Origin: Rhodanobacter denitrificans
Lineage (GTDB): Bacteria > Pseudomonadota > Gammaproteobacteria > Xanthomonadales > Rhodanobacteraceae
Assembly (NCBI RefSeq): GCF_003335105.1
Contig: NZ_QFWQ01000001.1
Span: forward strand, 155,432-219,431
Direction of reading: 5' to 3'
DNA length: 64,000 bases
Shown here in pieces: positions 8,887-17,781 of this stretch. Under the pieces are notes generated by a model. It was not told where the DNA came from. It saw only the letters and a program-made list of their open reading frames with translations, and did not search any database. The first letter of the stretch is position 1, and each line of letters begins with the position of its first letter. The position numbers and the translations under genes are program-made.

Positions 8887-8917
8887 TCAAAGCCGGCTGC
8901 AAGCGTGAGCACAGCGG

Positions 8918-8952
8918 AAAACGACGGGCGCCTCGGCGCCCGTTGTCGTTTT
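8918..8952 (+). terminator. Intrinsic terminator after glnA
   Basis: A GC-rich hairpin (GACGGGCGCC, loop TC, then GGCGCCCGTTGTC) is flanked by AAAA on the left and TTTT on the right, 31 nt past the glnA stop. The A/T flanks make it a plausible bidirectional terminator. Confidence 0.8.
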
Positions 8953-9078
8953 GGCCACCGAGGAATCCATGCGTTCGCCGATGACCTCTACCCGCGCCGA
9001 TACCTCACAACCGCCGTGACGACGGCCGGTTACAGTGACGGGACAACGCCCGCAGTGAACCCGCACAAGGAGTCGGCC

Positions 9079-9924
9079 ATGCAACAACTACCCACCCAGT
9101 TCGAAGACCATGCGATCCGCCGCGTCTACGACGAAGCCAGCGAAACCTGGTGGTTCTCGGTGGTGGACATCGTGCAGGTGCTGACCCGGCAGCCGGATTA
9201 CCAGGCGGCCCGCAAGTACTGGAACAAGCTGAAGGAGCGACTGGGCAAGGAGGGCAACGAGTCGGTGACAAATTGTCACCGACTGAAATTGACGGCTGCG
9301 GATGGCAAGAATTACCTGACTGACGTAGCCACCGCCGAAACCTTGCTGCGCCTGGTGCAATCCGTGCCCAGCCCGAAGGCCGAGCCGATCAAGCTGTGGT
9401 TGGCCAAGGTCGGCTACGAGCGCATGCAGGAACTGGCCGACCCGGCCCTGGCGCTGGATCGCGCCCGCGCGACATGGCAGAAGCACGGTCGCAGCGAGAA
9501 ATGGATCAGCCAGCGCATGACCGGGCAGGAAACGCGCGCCAAGCTGACCGATTACTGGGACAGCCACGACGTAAAACGCGGTCAGGAGTTCGCCATCCTC
9601 ACCAACCTGATCCACGAGGAGTGGACCGGCCTTGGCGTGAAGGAGCACAAGCAGCTCAAGGGGCTGAAGACACAGAACCTGCGCGACCACATGAGCGAGG
9701 CCGAACTGATCTTTACCGCGCTGGCCGAACTGTCCACCCGGCAGATCGCCGAGACCACGCAAGCCACCGGCATGCCGGCGAACAAGGTGGCCGCGAAGAG
9801 TGGCGGCGCGATCGCGAAACGTGCCCGGCTGGAGCTGGAAGGCCAGACTGGCAAGAAGGTGGTGACCGGCGAAAACCATCTGCCGCCATCGCGCCAGCGG
9901 CGCCTGAAGACGCCGGGCAAATAG
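9079..9924 (+). CDS. BRO-N domain protein (phage antirepressor-like)
   Basis: This 281-residue protein has an N-terminal BRO domain (residues ~8-110: IRRVYDEASETWWFSVVDIV, YWNKLKERL) of the kind found in phage antirepressors and baculovirus repeated ORFs. A basic C-terminal half follows (KWISQRMTGQETRAKLTDYW), seen in many stand-alone chromosomal homologues. It probably binds DNA or acts as a regulator; the target is unknown. The start at 9079 has an AAGGA ribosome site; an in-frame GTG at 8905 overlaps the terminator and is unlikely. Neighbours are metabolic, with no phage genes nearby, so it appears to be a solitary domesticated or recently acquired gene. A 25-bp DNA palindrome lies inside it. 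Confidence 0.8.
   Translation: MQQLPTQFEDHAIRRVYDEASETWWFSVVDIVQVLTRQPDYQAARKYWNKLKERLGKEGNESVTNCHRLKLTAADGKNYLTDVATAETLLRLVQSVPSPKAEPIKLWLAKVGYERMQELADPALALDRARATWQKHGRSEKWISQRMTGQETRAKLTDYWDSHDVKRGQEFAILTNLIHEEWTGLGVKEHKQLKGLKTQNLRDHMSEAELIFTALAELSTRQIAETTQATGMPANKVAAKSGGAIAKRARLELEGQTGKKVVTGENHLPPSRQRRLKTPGK
9260..9284. repeat. Perfect 25-bp palindrome inside the BRO-N gene
   Basis: The arms AGTCGGTGACAA (9260-9271) and TTGTCACCGACT (9273-9284) are exact reverse complements around a single A. The segment encodes the ESVTNCHRLK stretch, which I believe is conserved in these BRO-N proteins. The symmetry may therefore be partly a by-product of the coding sequence, or an autoregulatory operator. 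Confidence 0.7.
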
Positions 9925-9994
9925 CGCGAAACGGAAAATGGAACGGAGCAAGTCAGGCGAACCTGGTTTGACTTTCCCATCCCGTCTCTGCAGT

Positions 9995-11314
9995 TCAGAA
10001 CGTCACCTGCGTGTACAAACCGATGACGAAGGCATCGGGGATGTCGCCGGTGCCGCCGGGGTGGATCACGTATTGCAGGTTCGGACGCAAGGTCAGCCAG
10101 GGCGTGATTCTTGCGCCGTAGTCGATTTCGGCGACGCTTTCGTAGCTTTGAATACCCACACTGCCGGGTGCCACGCGATCGCGGTCGCGCTGGTAGCGGG
10201 TCAGGCGCGGATTGGTGCGGCCGCTGGCGAGCATGAACGAGATCACGTCGTTGTCGCGGCCGGCGAAGGTACCCTGGTAGTGGCCGCCGATGACCCAGAA
10301 GTCGCGGAAGCGGGCGGTGGCTTTGTCGCCGACGCCGGCCATCATGCCGAGGGTCAGGCCGCGGCTGGAGTCGGGGCCTTCGCGGTAGACCATGCGGTCG
10401 GCAATCACGTAGCCGCCGGAGCGGCCGTTGTGCTGCAGGAAGCGGGCGCCGGTGAGGCCGGCGGGTTGGCCGTTGATGTCGGTATAGACGTCGGGCGTGC
10501 CGGCAGTGTTGTAGTACACGCCGAACTTGAGATCGCCGGGCAGCTGCCCGACGCCGCGGCCGGTGCTCCAGCCCAGTTCGACCGGCACGAACACGCCGCG
10601 GTGCTTGAGGCTGAGATTGAAGCCCTGGTCCTTGTTGCCGGCGTTGGGGTTGTTCAGGTAGGCGCCGATGGTGGCGTAGAAGTTCGGCGTGGCGTGCCAC
10701 TTCACGTGGCCGCCCCATTGCGCGGTGGGAAAGTTGTGTGCGCCGCTGTTGGTGGTCATTGCGTTGGCATGGCCGCAGATGATGCCGTTCTGGAAATTGC
10801 AGAACGCCGGCAGCCGCGCGAAGTCGTCGCCCACCGGCGACCAGCCCAGTTCCACGAAGATCCGGTGCTCGAGGAAATCCTGCTGCCAGTTCAGCTCGGC
10901 CAGACGGAAGTTCTGCCCCGCGCCGTAAAGCTCCTGCACCGAGAACTGGTTGCCCAGCGCATCGTTGCTCAGGCTGCGCCCATCGCGTTCGGTGACGGTG
11001 AACTGGATCTTCGCGTTCGGCACGCCCCACAGCTTGTCGAGGTCGAGATCCGCGCCGGCGTCGAGTTGCTGGGTGTAGCGCGCGGTCTGCTCGTGGCCGC
11101 CGGAGAGGTTGCCCGCGCTCTCGGTGGTCCAGTGCGCGCGCAGGGTGATGCCATCGTCCTGCAGGCTGCTGCGCGTGCCGCCCCAGTCGCCGGTCAGCGT
11201 GGGCCGAGTGAGCCAGCTATCGTCGCCGGCCTGCTGCGCCATGACCGGCAACGTGCACAGCCACAACGCGCCGCCGAGCGCCAGGCCGAAAATCGTGCAG
11301 GATGGATGGCGCAT
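9995..11314 (-). CDS. Carbohydrate porin, OprB family
   Basis: This 439-residue outer-membrane protein has a signal peptide (MRHPSCTIFGLALGGALWLC, cleaved near VMAQQ) and then the OprB opening SWLTRPTLTGDWGGTRSSLQDDGI. A large beta-barrel follows and ends in the aromatic residue F (YTQVTF). OprB porins admit glucose and other sugars to the periplasm. It is the last gene of the dehydrogenase operon, starting six bases beyond the cytochrome stop. It most likely supplies substrate to the periplasmic sugar dehydrogenase encoded upstream. Regulation is not evident. The family call is solid; sugar preference is not known. Confidence 0.9.
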   Translation of the reverse strand: MRHPSCTIFGLALGGALWLCTLPVMAQQAGDDSWLTRPTLTGDWGGTRSSLQDDGITLRAHWTTESAGNLSGGHEQTARYTQQLDAGADLDLDKLWGVPNAKIQFTVTERDGRSLSNDALGNQFSVQELYGAGQNFRLAELNWQQDFLEHRIFVELGWSPVGDDFARLPAFCNFQNGIICGHANAMTTNSGAHNFPTAQWGGHVKWHATPNFYATIGAYLNNPNAGNKDQGFNLSLKHRGVFVPVELGWSTGRGVGQLPGDLKFGVYYNTAGTPDVYTDINGQPAGLTGARFLQHNGRSGGYVIADRMVYREGPDSSRGLTLGMMAGVGDKATARFRDFWVIGGHYQGTFAGRDNDVISFMLASGRTNPRLTRYQRDRDRVAPGSVGIQSYESVAEIDYGARITPWLTLRPNLQYVIHPGGTGDIPDAFVIGLYTQVTF

Positions 11315-11319
11315 GAGGA

Positions 11320-12720
11320 TCAGGCCCGGCCGGAGGAAGTCCGGCGCCGCTTGCGCCGGCGCCACAGAACGATGATGGCGAGGATCAGCACCACCACCAC
11401 GACCATCGCCAGCCGCGCCAGGGCGACCAGGTGCGATGGCGCGCCGCCGGCGCGCAGGTTGGCGACCTGTGTCGCCGTGATCCGTGCGGCGGGGTTGCCG
11501 TAGTGCAACGTCAGGTAATTGGCCAGGTTGGCGACCTGATGGTCGGACAGCGCGTGCGCGAAGCCCGGCATGCGCACGCCGGAATCGCCGGTCTGCCAGC
11601 GGATGCCGTCGAGGATCACCAGCACCAGGTTGGCGGTGTCGGCGCGGCCGGTGGCGGTGTTGTGGAACAGCGGCGGCAGGCCGCCGTCGAAGCTGCCCTC
11701 GCCGCTGGCCTGGTGGCAGCTGGCGCAATGCGCGTCGTAGAGCTGCGCGCCGCTCCACTGCTCGCCGTCGTCGGGCAGGGCGGTGCCGCGCTGGTCGGCG
11801 ATCCCGTCGAACGCCACGCCCCAGTTGTCGACGGGCCGGGTGTCGGCCGGGTCGTGTTGCGCGGGGACCGTTTTCAGGTAGGTGGCGATCGCCTGCAGGT
11901 CGGCCGGTTCGAGGTGCTGCAGGCTGTGCTCGACTGCCTCGGCCATCGGCCCGGCGGCTTGTGCCCTGCCGCGGGCATGGCCGAGCCGCAGGTAGTCGAC
12001 CAGGTCCTGTTCGCTCCAGCCGCCGATGCCGCTGTTCGCATCGGAGGTGATGTTCGGCGCGCTCCAGCTGCCGACCATGCCGCCGGCCAGTTCGCGCGAT
12101 GATTGTTCGGCCATCAGCAGGTTGCGCGGCGTGTGGCAGGTGCTGCAGTGGGCCAGCCCGCGTACCAGATAGGCGCCGCGGTTCCATGCCGCGCCTTTGG
12201 CCGGGTCGGGCGTGAACGGCTTGCTGTCGAGAAACAGCAGGTTCCACGCCGCCATCGACAGGCGGATGTTGAACGGGAACGGCAACCGGGTCGGCGCCGG
12301 CTTGCTGTCCACCGGCGCCACCCCGTGCATGAAGTACGCGTACAGCGCATGCACGTCGTCGTCGGTGAGCTGCGCGTACGACGTATACGGCATCGCTGGA
12401 TACAGCCGCCGGCCGTCCGCGCGGATGCCCCTGCGCAAGGTGTCGCGGAACTGTTGCTCGGTGTAGTGGCCGATGCCGGCCGTGGTCGACGGCGTGATGT
12501 TGGTGGCGATGATGTTGCCGATCGGCGTGGGCACCGTCAGCCCGCCGGCGTAGGGCTTGCCGCCGGGCGCGGTATGGCAGGCCACGCAGTCGCCCGCGGT
12601 GGCCAGGTACTGGCCGCGCTGCAGCAGGGCGGCATCGGTGTTGTCGGCAGCGCTGGCAGGCGTGGCGACGAGAAGGCCGATCAGGGCGAGCAGCGGGATG
12701 CAGCGGATCGGTGCGTTCAT
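11320..12720 (-). CDS. Three-haem cytochrome c subunit of membrane-bound sugar/alcohol dehydrogenase
   Basis: This 466-residue protein has a signal peptide (to ASAADN), three CXXCH haem c motifs (CVACH at residue 45, CSTCH, CASCH) and a C-terminal membrane anchor (about 430-452) before a short basic cytoplasmic tail. This is the architecture of AdhB/gluconate-2-dehydrogenase cytochrome subunits, which pass electrons from a periplasmic flavo- or quinoprotein to ubiquinone. Its ATG overlaps the stop of the GMC flavoprotein gene by four bases, indicating translational coupling. With the small subunit upstream it makes the third component of one enzyme. Confidence 0.93.
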   Translation of the reverse strand: MNAPIRCIPLLALIGLLVATPASAADNTDAALLQRGQYLATAGDCVACHTAPGGKPYAGGLTVPTPIGNIIATNITPSTTAGIGHYTEQQFRDTLRRGIRADGRRLYPAMPYTSYAQLTDDDVHALYAYFMHGVAPVDSKPAPTRLPFPFNIRLSMAAWNLLFLDSKPFTPDPAKGAAWNRGAYLVRGLAHCSTCHTPRNLLMAEQSSRELAGGMVGSWSAPNITSDANSGIGGWSEQDLVDYLRLGHARGRAQAAGPMAEAVEHSLQHLEPADLQAIATYLKTVPAQHDPADTRPVDNWGVAFDGIADQRGTALPDDGEQWSGAQLYDAHCASCHQASGEGSFDGGLPPLFHNTATGRADTANLVLVILDGIRWQTGDSGVRMPGFAHALSDHQVANLANYLTLHYGNPAARITATQVANLRAGGAPSHLVALARLAMVVVVVLILAIIVLWRRRKRRRTSSGRA

Positions 12721-14360
12721 GCCAGGTCCGCCTCGCGGCCGGCGTGCGCCGTGGCTGCGCGCGCCTGTTTAGCCGGCAGGATGTGCTCGGCGGTGCGCAG
12801 CGCCAGCGCCACTGCGGTGAGCGTGGAGTTCATCGTGGCCGCGGTGGGCATCACGCCGGTGCTGCAGACGAACAGGTTCTCATGGTCGTGCGTGCGGCCG
12901 AACGCGTCGACCACCGAGCTGGCCGGATCGTTGCCCATGCTCATCGTGCCGGTGATGTGCTGGTTGTTGGCGAACTGGCCTTCCGCGCTGTAGCGCAGGC
13001 CGGTGCCGCCCATCAGCTCGGCGATGCGGGCGAAGTCGGCCTTGGACACTTCCGCGGCGCGGCGCGTGTAGTCGTCGATCGCGTAGTGCGCCTCCGGTTT
13101 CGGGATGCCCATGGCGTCCTTCTCCGCGCTGAGAGCGATGCGGTTGTCGGGGTTGGGCAGCACCTCCAGCACGTTCTTCACGTTGACCTGTCGCGCGGCG
13201 CGCCAGCGCAGTTGCTTCTCGAACTCCGCGCCGTAGACGCCTTCCTTGATCAGGTCGTTGGTGACGCCATACACCTGCGAGATGTTGGTGAAGTCCAGCC
13301 GGTACGGCGCGTGCTGGCTGCGGAACGCGCCGTCGCGCAGCGTGTTGATCGAGCTGGGGCTCTGCGGGCCGCGGCCCAGCCACAGTTCCTCGTCGGCGTA
13401 GAAGGTGAGCGAGGTGCTGGGATGGTCCATCAGGTGGCGGCCGACCATGCCGGAGCTGTTGGCCAGTCCGTTCGGGTACTTGCTGCTGGCCGACAGCAAC
13501 AACAGTTTCGGGCTCTCGATGCCGTTCGCGGCGAGGATGAAGGTCTTGCCGGTGACGCGGTGCTCGCTCTTGTCCGGCGCGTAGTAGTGCAGCGCCGCGA
13601 TGCGGCCCTTCGCATCGTGCTCGATGCGGTAGACCACCGCGTTGGGTACCAGCTTCGCTCCCGCCGCCTCGGCCGCTTCCACCGCGTTGATGCCCAGGTA
13701 CTGCGCGTTGACCGGGCAGATCGGCTGGCAGCTGTTGTTGCCCACGCAGGCCGGTCGTCCGTCATAGCCGCGGCTGTTGCGCGCCACCGTGTTGGCGACC
13801 ACCGGGTACGCCGGAGCCAGCCGTTCGCGGAAGCGGCGCATCGACCACGGCTCGGCCACCGGCTCCATCGGAAACGGATGCTGTCGCGGCGAGCCGGTGT
13901 TGTCCGCGCCGGCCACGCCGAGGATTTCCTCCGCCTCCTGGTACCACGGGTCGAGTTCCTCGTAGGTCAGCGGCCAGTCCACGCCCACGCCGTACAGGCT
14001 CTTGATGCGCACGTCGTTCGGCACCAGCCGCCACGCCTGCGCGGCCCAGTGCCAAGTGGTGCCGCCCACGGCGCGGATGTACTCCGCAGGATACGGATAC
14101 GGCCCGGCCTGTTTCAGGTAGCCGTTGTCCTTCGGCACGTAGATCGGATGCGGCGCCCACGGCGACGGCGGGTACGGTGCCATCCAGTTGCCTTTCAGCG
14201 GCGAGTTGCGGAACGCGGCGACGATGCGGGCGCTTTCCAGCCGCGGCCCCGCTTCCAGGATCAGCACCGAGGCGCCCTGCTGCGCCAGCCGGCGCGCGGC
14301 CAGCGCGCCGACGATGCCCGAGCCGATCACCACGATGTCAGCCGACAGCTGTGCGGGCAT
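12717..14360 (-). CDS. GMC-family FAD-dependent sugar dehydrogenase, catalytic subunit
   Basis: This 547-residue flavoprotein has an N-terminal dinucleotide fold (IVVIGSGIVGALAARRLAQQG, then EAG), the GMC middle signature (GGTTWHWAAQAWR) and the C-terminal active-site region with the His of NNQHITGTMSMG. A cysteine-rich stretch (CVGNNSCQPICPVNAQY) could carry the 3Fe-4S cluster described for FAD-dependent glucose dehydrogenases. It oxidises a sugar or sugar acid (glucose, gluconate or sorbitol type) in the periplasm. It sits between the twin-arginine small subunit and the cytochrome c subunit, the known gamma-alpha-beta order. Having no signal peptide itself, it is probably carried across the membrane with the small subunit. 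Confidence 0.93.
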   Translation of the reverse strand: MPAQLSADIVVIGSGIVGALAARRLAQQGASVLILEAGPRLESARIVAAFRNSPLKGNWMAPYPPSPWAPHPIYVPKDNGYLKQAGPYPYPAEYIRAVGGTTWHWAAQAWRLVPNDVRIKSLYGVGVDWPLTYEELDPWYQEAEEILGVAGADNTGSPRQHPFPMEPVAEPWSMRRFRERLAPAYPVVANTVARNSRGYDGRPACVGNNSCQPICPVNAQYLGINAVEAAEAAGAKLVPNAVVYRIEHDAKGRIAALHYYAPDKSEHRVTGKTFILAANGIESPKLLLLSASSKYPNGLANSSGMVGRHLMDHPSTSLTFYADEELWLGRGPQSPSSINTLRDGAFRSQHAPYRLDFTNISQVYGVTNDLIKEGVYGAEFEKQLRWRAARQVNVKNVLEVLPNPDNRIALSAEKDAMGIPKPEAHYAIDDYTRRAAEVSKADFARIAELMGGTGLRYSAEGQFANNQHITGTMSMGNDPASSVVDAFGRTHDHENLFVCSTGVMPTAATMNSTLTAVALALRTAEHILPAKQARAATAHAGREADLA

Positions 14361-14373
14361 CCGACTTCACTCC

Positions 14374-14904
14374 TCAGGTGTTGGGTTTGGCGGCCCAGCT
14401 GCCGTAGCTGCCGTAGGCATAGGTCGGCGGCTTGAGCACGTCGGCCACGATCACCGCGTTGAGCGCGGTCTCGTAGGCGACGCAGCGCGCGCCTTCGCCG
14501 CTGCCGATCACGCCCAGGCACCAGGCGCTGACGATCTGGCGCGGCAGCGGCGCCAGCGGCGAATGCTCGCCGTCCAGCACGCCCTGCAATTGCAGCGGGT
14601 CGATGTGGCGTTCGTTGATCAGGGCCAGCAGCGCCTGTACGTCGGCCGGAAAATTCGGATGGGCCGCGGCGAGGGCGTCGTACAGGCGCGTTGCCTGCGC
14701 GGCATCCAGTGCCTGCCGGCCGACCAAGATCGCGGAGAGCGCGGTGAACGCGCCGCGGTCGGCATGCGGCGCGGGTTGCGCCAGTGCCCAGGGGATCAGC
14801 GAAGCGGTGTACGCGGTGAGCAGGCCGGCCAGCAGGCGCCGCCGCGAAGGATCGACGGGGCTGTCGCACCGAGTGCCGATGCTTCCGGGCAGGTTCGTCG
14901 CCAT
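14374..14904 (-). CDS. Small (gamma) subunit of periplasmic FAD sugar dehydrogenase, Tat signal
   Basis: The 176-residue protein has a twin-arginine leader (SRRRLLAGLLTAYTASLIPW) and then the sorbitol/gluconate dehydrogenase small-subunit fold, with sequence such as YDALAAAHPNFPADVQALLAL and a C-terminal YAYGSYGSWAAKP. In this enzyme group the small subunit acts as a chaperone that brings the leaderless flavoprotein through the Tat pathway. I chose the ATG at 14904 because it follows a GGGGGA ribosome site; an in-frame ATG at 14955 lacks one. It is the first gene of the four-gene dehydrogenase-porin operon. Confidence 0.88.
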   Translation of the reverse strand: MATNLPGSIGTRCDSPVDPSRRRLLAGLLTAYTASLIPWALAQPAPHADRGAFTALSAILVGRQALDAAQATRLYDALAAAHPNFPADVQALLALINERHIDPLQLQGVLDGEHSPLAPLPRQIVSAWCLGVIGSGEGARCVAYETALNAVIVADVLKPPTYAYGSYGSWAAKPNT

Positions 14905-15357
14905 GATGTTCCCCCAGCTTGATGCCCCTACCCAGCGGTCTGCCGGGCAAGGCAACGCTACTCTGTTGCCGGTTCAAGGCGACGTGAAAATCCGGGTCGG
15001 CGAAAGCCGCGGTGGGTAGTTGGCGCCCCGCGGAAGGAAAGGCATCGCGGTGGCTTCCCCCGGCATCGCTCCGGCCATGCCGCCCGAAAAATCTTGCGGC
15101 GTCTCCGCCTTGCGGCGTTCACGCATGTGTGACGGGCGACGGATCAACTTCATGCAGCGCGATGACCCTTGGTCATGTCGATCCTTCCATCGATCGCCTT
15201 GAACCGGGCGAGCATCGCCGACCGCACGGCATGCAAGGCGGTGCCGCGGGCGGAGGCAGTTGGTTGAAGGACGCGTTCCATCGGGGCGTCGGCGGCGGCT
15301 TCTCCCGCGCGCACCCGGCGGGTCGGCAAGCTCAACTTCGTGAAAGGGGAGAACATC
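14905..15357. other. Intergenic region upstream of dehydrogenase operon and DoxX gene
   Basis: This 453-bp divergent spacer contains no convincing coding sequence. It holds a small dyad ATGACC-CTT-GGTCAT (15162-15176) and two direct copies of CTTGCGGCGT near 15093 and 15109. The promoters for both flanking units should be here, but I cannot place them. Confidence 0.5.
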
Positions 15358-15756
15358 GTGGACAAGTTGATCAGCGTAGCGGCACGCCTGTTGATGGCGC
15401 AGCTCTTCATCATCTCGGGCTGGCAGAAATTGACGGGCTTCAGCGGCACCGAAGGTTACTTCGCCCAGATGGGCATTCCCCTGGTCGGCGTGGTGACCCC
15501 GCTGGTCATCCTCATCGAGCTGGGCGGCGGGCTCGCCCTGCTGTTCGGGTTCAAGACGCGTTGGGTGGCTGCTGTCATCGCGCTGTTCACCGTAGGCTCG
15601 GCGCTGATCGCGCACACGCATTTCGCCGATCCGAACCAGGCGATCAATTTCATGAAGAACGTTTCGATCGCCGGTGGCCTGCTGTGGTTCGTCAGGAACG
15701 GCGGCGGCTCGGCAAGCGTCGACATCGCGATGGATCGACCGTCGCATTCATCATGA
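15358..15756 (+). CDS. DoxX-family membrane protein
   Basis: This 132-residue membrane protein has four predicted helices and the DoxX motifs LLMAQLFIISGWQKLTGFSG and GGGLALLFGFKTRW. DoxX homologues are linked with thiol redox and oxidative-stress functions, but their biochemistry is not settled. The GTG at 15358 follows AAAGGGGAG at ideal spacing; an in-frame GTG at 15340 has no such site. Its last six bases overlap the end of the convergent CDF transporter gene. It appears monocistronic. Confidence 0.85.
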   Translation: MDKLISVAARLLMAQLFIISGWQKLTGFSGTEGYFAQMGIPLVGVVTPLVILIELGGGLALLFGFKTRWVAAVIALFTVGSALIAHTHFADPNQAINFMKNVSIAGGLLWFVRNGGGSASVDIAMDRPSHSS

Positions 15757-16728
15757 CGTGCGGCCGGCCACTGCCGGCCGCGCCTCGCCGAAACGTCGGC
15801 GCATGCTTTCCCGGTAGGCGTCATCGGTCTGCGGTTTCACGAACAGGTCGATGACCTCCGGATGGGCCTGACGGATCTTCCGTTCGAGGGCGAGCACCAG
15901 ATCCTCGATCTCGCTGGCGCGGATGTCGTCGGCGAACTGCAGGCTGAGCGCGGCGACGATCTGGTTCGGTGCCAGCTGCACGGTAAGCAATCCGTTGACG
16001 CATGCTATCGGGCCCTGTTCCTGCGCGATGCGCAGGATCGCCGCATGGAGTCGGCGATCGCCGCGTTCGCCGATCAGCAGGCTCTTGCTCTCGCGGGCGA
16101 GCAGGGCGGCGACGAAGGCGAGCACCAGGCCGATCAGGATCGAGGCGATACCGTCGGCGGCCGGCACCGCCAGCGTGGTGGCGGCATAGGTGCCGGCCAC
16201 GCCGATCGCGATGCCGACCAGTGCGGCGCTGTCCTCGAACAACACCATGAAGGACGGCGGATTCTTGCTGCGGCGGAAGGCCTCGTAGTAGCCCAGCGGA
16301 CCCTTGGCGGCCCGGAACTGGCGCAGCGAAACCAGCCAGGAGGCGCCCTCGAACACGAAGCACAGGCCGAACACTACGTAGCTCGCCAGCGGGTGGCTGA
16401 TCGGCTGCGGCTGGCGGACGTGAACAACGCCCTGGTAGATCGACACGCCGGCGCCCAGGGCGAACACCATCAGGGCGACGATGAAGCTCCAGAAATACAG
16501 CTCGCGGCCGTAGCCCAGCGGGTGCTCCGGGTCCGCCTGCTGCATCGAGCGGCGCATGCCGTGCAGCAGCAGGAGCTCGTTGCCGGTATCGACGAACGAA
16601 TGGACGGCCTCGCTCAGCATCGCCGAACTGCCGGTGCCGATCGCGGCGGCGGTCTTGGTGAGCGCGACCAGGACATTGCCCAGCAGGGCGGCGTAGACGG
16701 TCACGCGGGTGGATGATGTGGATGTCAT
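15751..16728 (-). CDS. Cation diffusion facilitator family transporter
   Basis: The 325-residue protein is a CDF/ZnT-type divalent metal exporter with about six membrane helices and a C-terminal cytoplasmic regulatory domain (residues ~215-300). Metal-site motifs are visible: HSFVDTGNE in helix II and FEDSAALVG in helix V, where the usual first His is replaced by Glu. The signature ADPEHPLGYGRELYFWSF is typical of the broader CDF group related to ZnT9. The substrate could be Zn, Co, Fe or Mn and is not determinable here. It converges with the DoxX gene. Confidence 0.9.
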   Translation of the reverse strand: MTSTSSTRVTVYAALLGNVLVALTKTAAAIGTGSSAMLSEAVHSFVDTGNELLLLHGMRRSMQQADPEHPLGYGRELYFWSFIVALMVFALGAGVSIYQGVVHVRQPQPISHPLASYVVFGLCFVFEGASWLVSLRQFRAAKGPLGYYEAFRRSKNPPSFMVLFEDSAALVGIAIGVAGTYAATTLAVPAADGIASILIGLVLAFVAALLARESKSLLIGERGDRRLHAAILRIAQEQGPIACVNGLLTVQLAPNQIVAALSLQFADDIRASEIEDLVLALERKIRQAHPEVIDLFVKPQTDDAYRESMRRRFGEARPAVAGRTS

Positions 16729-16818
16729 GTTCTCCGTGACCGTTCGGGACCCGGAACCCCCGCCGCCGCCACTGGCGGTGATGCTTGCGGCCTTCGCCGG
16801 ACCGCATCCGGCCAGCGG

Positions 16819-17709
16819 TCACGCCGTGTTGCGGGCACTGTCGCCGGCCGTGACGTCGAAGGTGGAGCCGGAAACCATGCGCGCAGCATCGGACGCGAGG
16901 AAAACCACGATCGGTGCGACATCTTCGGGTTCGACCCAGGGTACGCCGAGTGGCGTCTTGGCCACGAGGATCCTGCGGGCTTCCTGTTCGTCCGCGGATG
17001 TCCCCGTCGGCACCCGGCCGCCGTCCTCAAGCACTTGGGCGTAACGCTCCCGGTGGCGCGTCAGGGGCGTGTCAATCAAGCCGGGAACGACGGCGTTCAC
17101 GGTGATGTGGCGCGGGCCGAGTTCGAGGGCGGCGGACTTCATCAAGCCAATGATTCCCCACTTTGAGGCCGAGTAGGCGGCGCCGTATTTCGTGCCATGT
17201 CGTCCCTGGGTCGAGGCGGTGAGGATGATGCGTCCACCGCCCTGGCTCACGATATGCGGCGCGAATGCCCGGATGGCGTTGGCCGTGCCGGTCAGGTTGA
17301 CGTCGATCATGATGTGCCAGTCCTGGTCCTCCATCTCCAGCAACGGATGGAAGCTTTGTATTCCGGCGTTGGCGAACAGGATGTCGATGCCGCCGAACTC
17401 GCGCTGCGTCTGCTCCGCAGCCGCGCGCAGCGCCGGCAAGTCGCGCTGGTCGAGCACCGCGCAACGGCAGCGCCGGCCGCTGGCCTCGACCAGGCGCCGC
17501 GTCTCTTCCAAGTCGCCCGGGCTCGCCGGCTCGACACCGGAGCGCGGGTCGACGGGGGCGCAGACGTCGATGCAGGCGACATCCGCACCCGCCCGGGCCA
17601 AGGCGACCGCCGCGGCCCGGCCGATGCCGCGCGCGGCACCGGTCACCACGGCCACCTTGCCGTGCAGGCACCCGCCTGCATTCCATGTCGCTGCGTCGTT
17701 CGTCACCAT
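16819..17709 (-). CDS. SDR-family NAD(P)-dependent oxidoreductase
   Basis: This 296-residue short-chain dehydrogenase has the cofactor motif TGAARGIG, the structural NAG of LFANAGIQ, and the catalytic Ser and YSASK pair (YGAAYSASKWG). An acidic residue after the second strand (ACIDVCAP) suggests NAD(H) preference, and the length and layout resemble the mycofactocin-type or carveol-dehydrogenase-like SDR group. I prefer the ATG at 17709 because AGGAG lies five bases upstream; the GTG at 17715 would overlap it. The gene follows the FMN reductase in the same direction with a 72-nt gap. Substrate unknown. Confidence 0.88.
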   Translation of the reverse strand: MVTNDAATWNAGGCLHGKVAVVTGAARGIGRAAAVALARAGADVACIDVCAPVDPRSGVEPASPGDLEETRRLVEASGRRCRCAVLDQRDLPALRAAAEQTQREFGGIDILFANAGIQSFHPLLEMEDQDWHIMIDVNLTGTANAIRAFAPHIVSQGGGRIILTASTQGRHGTKYGAAYSASKWGIIGLMKSAALELGPRHITVNAVVPGLIDTPLTRHRERYAQVLEDGGRVPTGTSADEQEARRILVAKTPLGVPWVEPEDVAPIVVFLASDAARMVSGSTFDVTAGDSARNTA

Positions 17710-17781
17710 GGACACTCCTGCATGCCAACGGAGCCGGCCCGCGAAGGCAGTCGCGCCTTGGCGCGCGCTGCCGTCGCCCCG

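Noticed and set aside
9582-11030. 482-codon minus-strand frame over BRO-N and OprB genes
   Set aside because: The OprB gene is in a different frame with a signal peptide and barrel; this frame is compositional noise.
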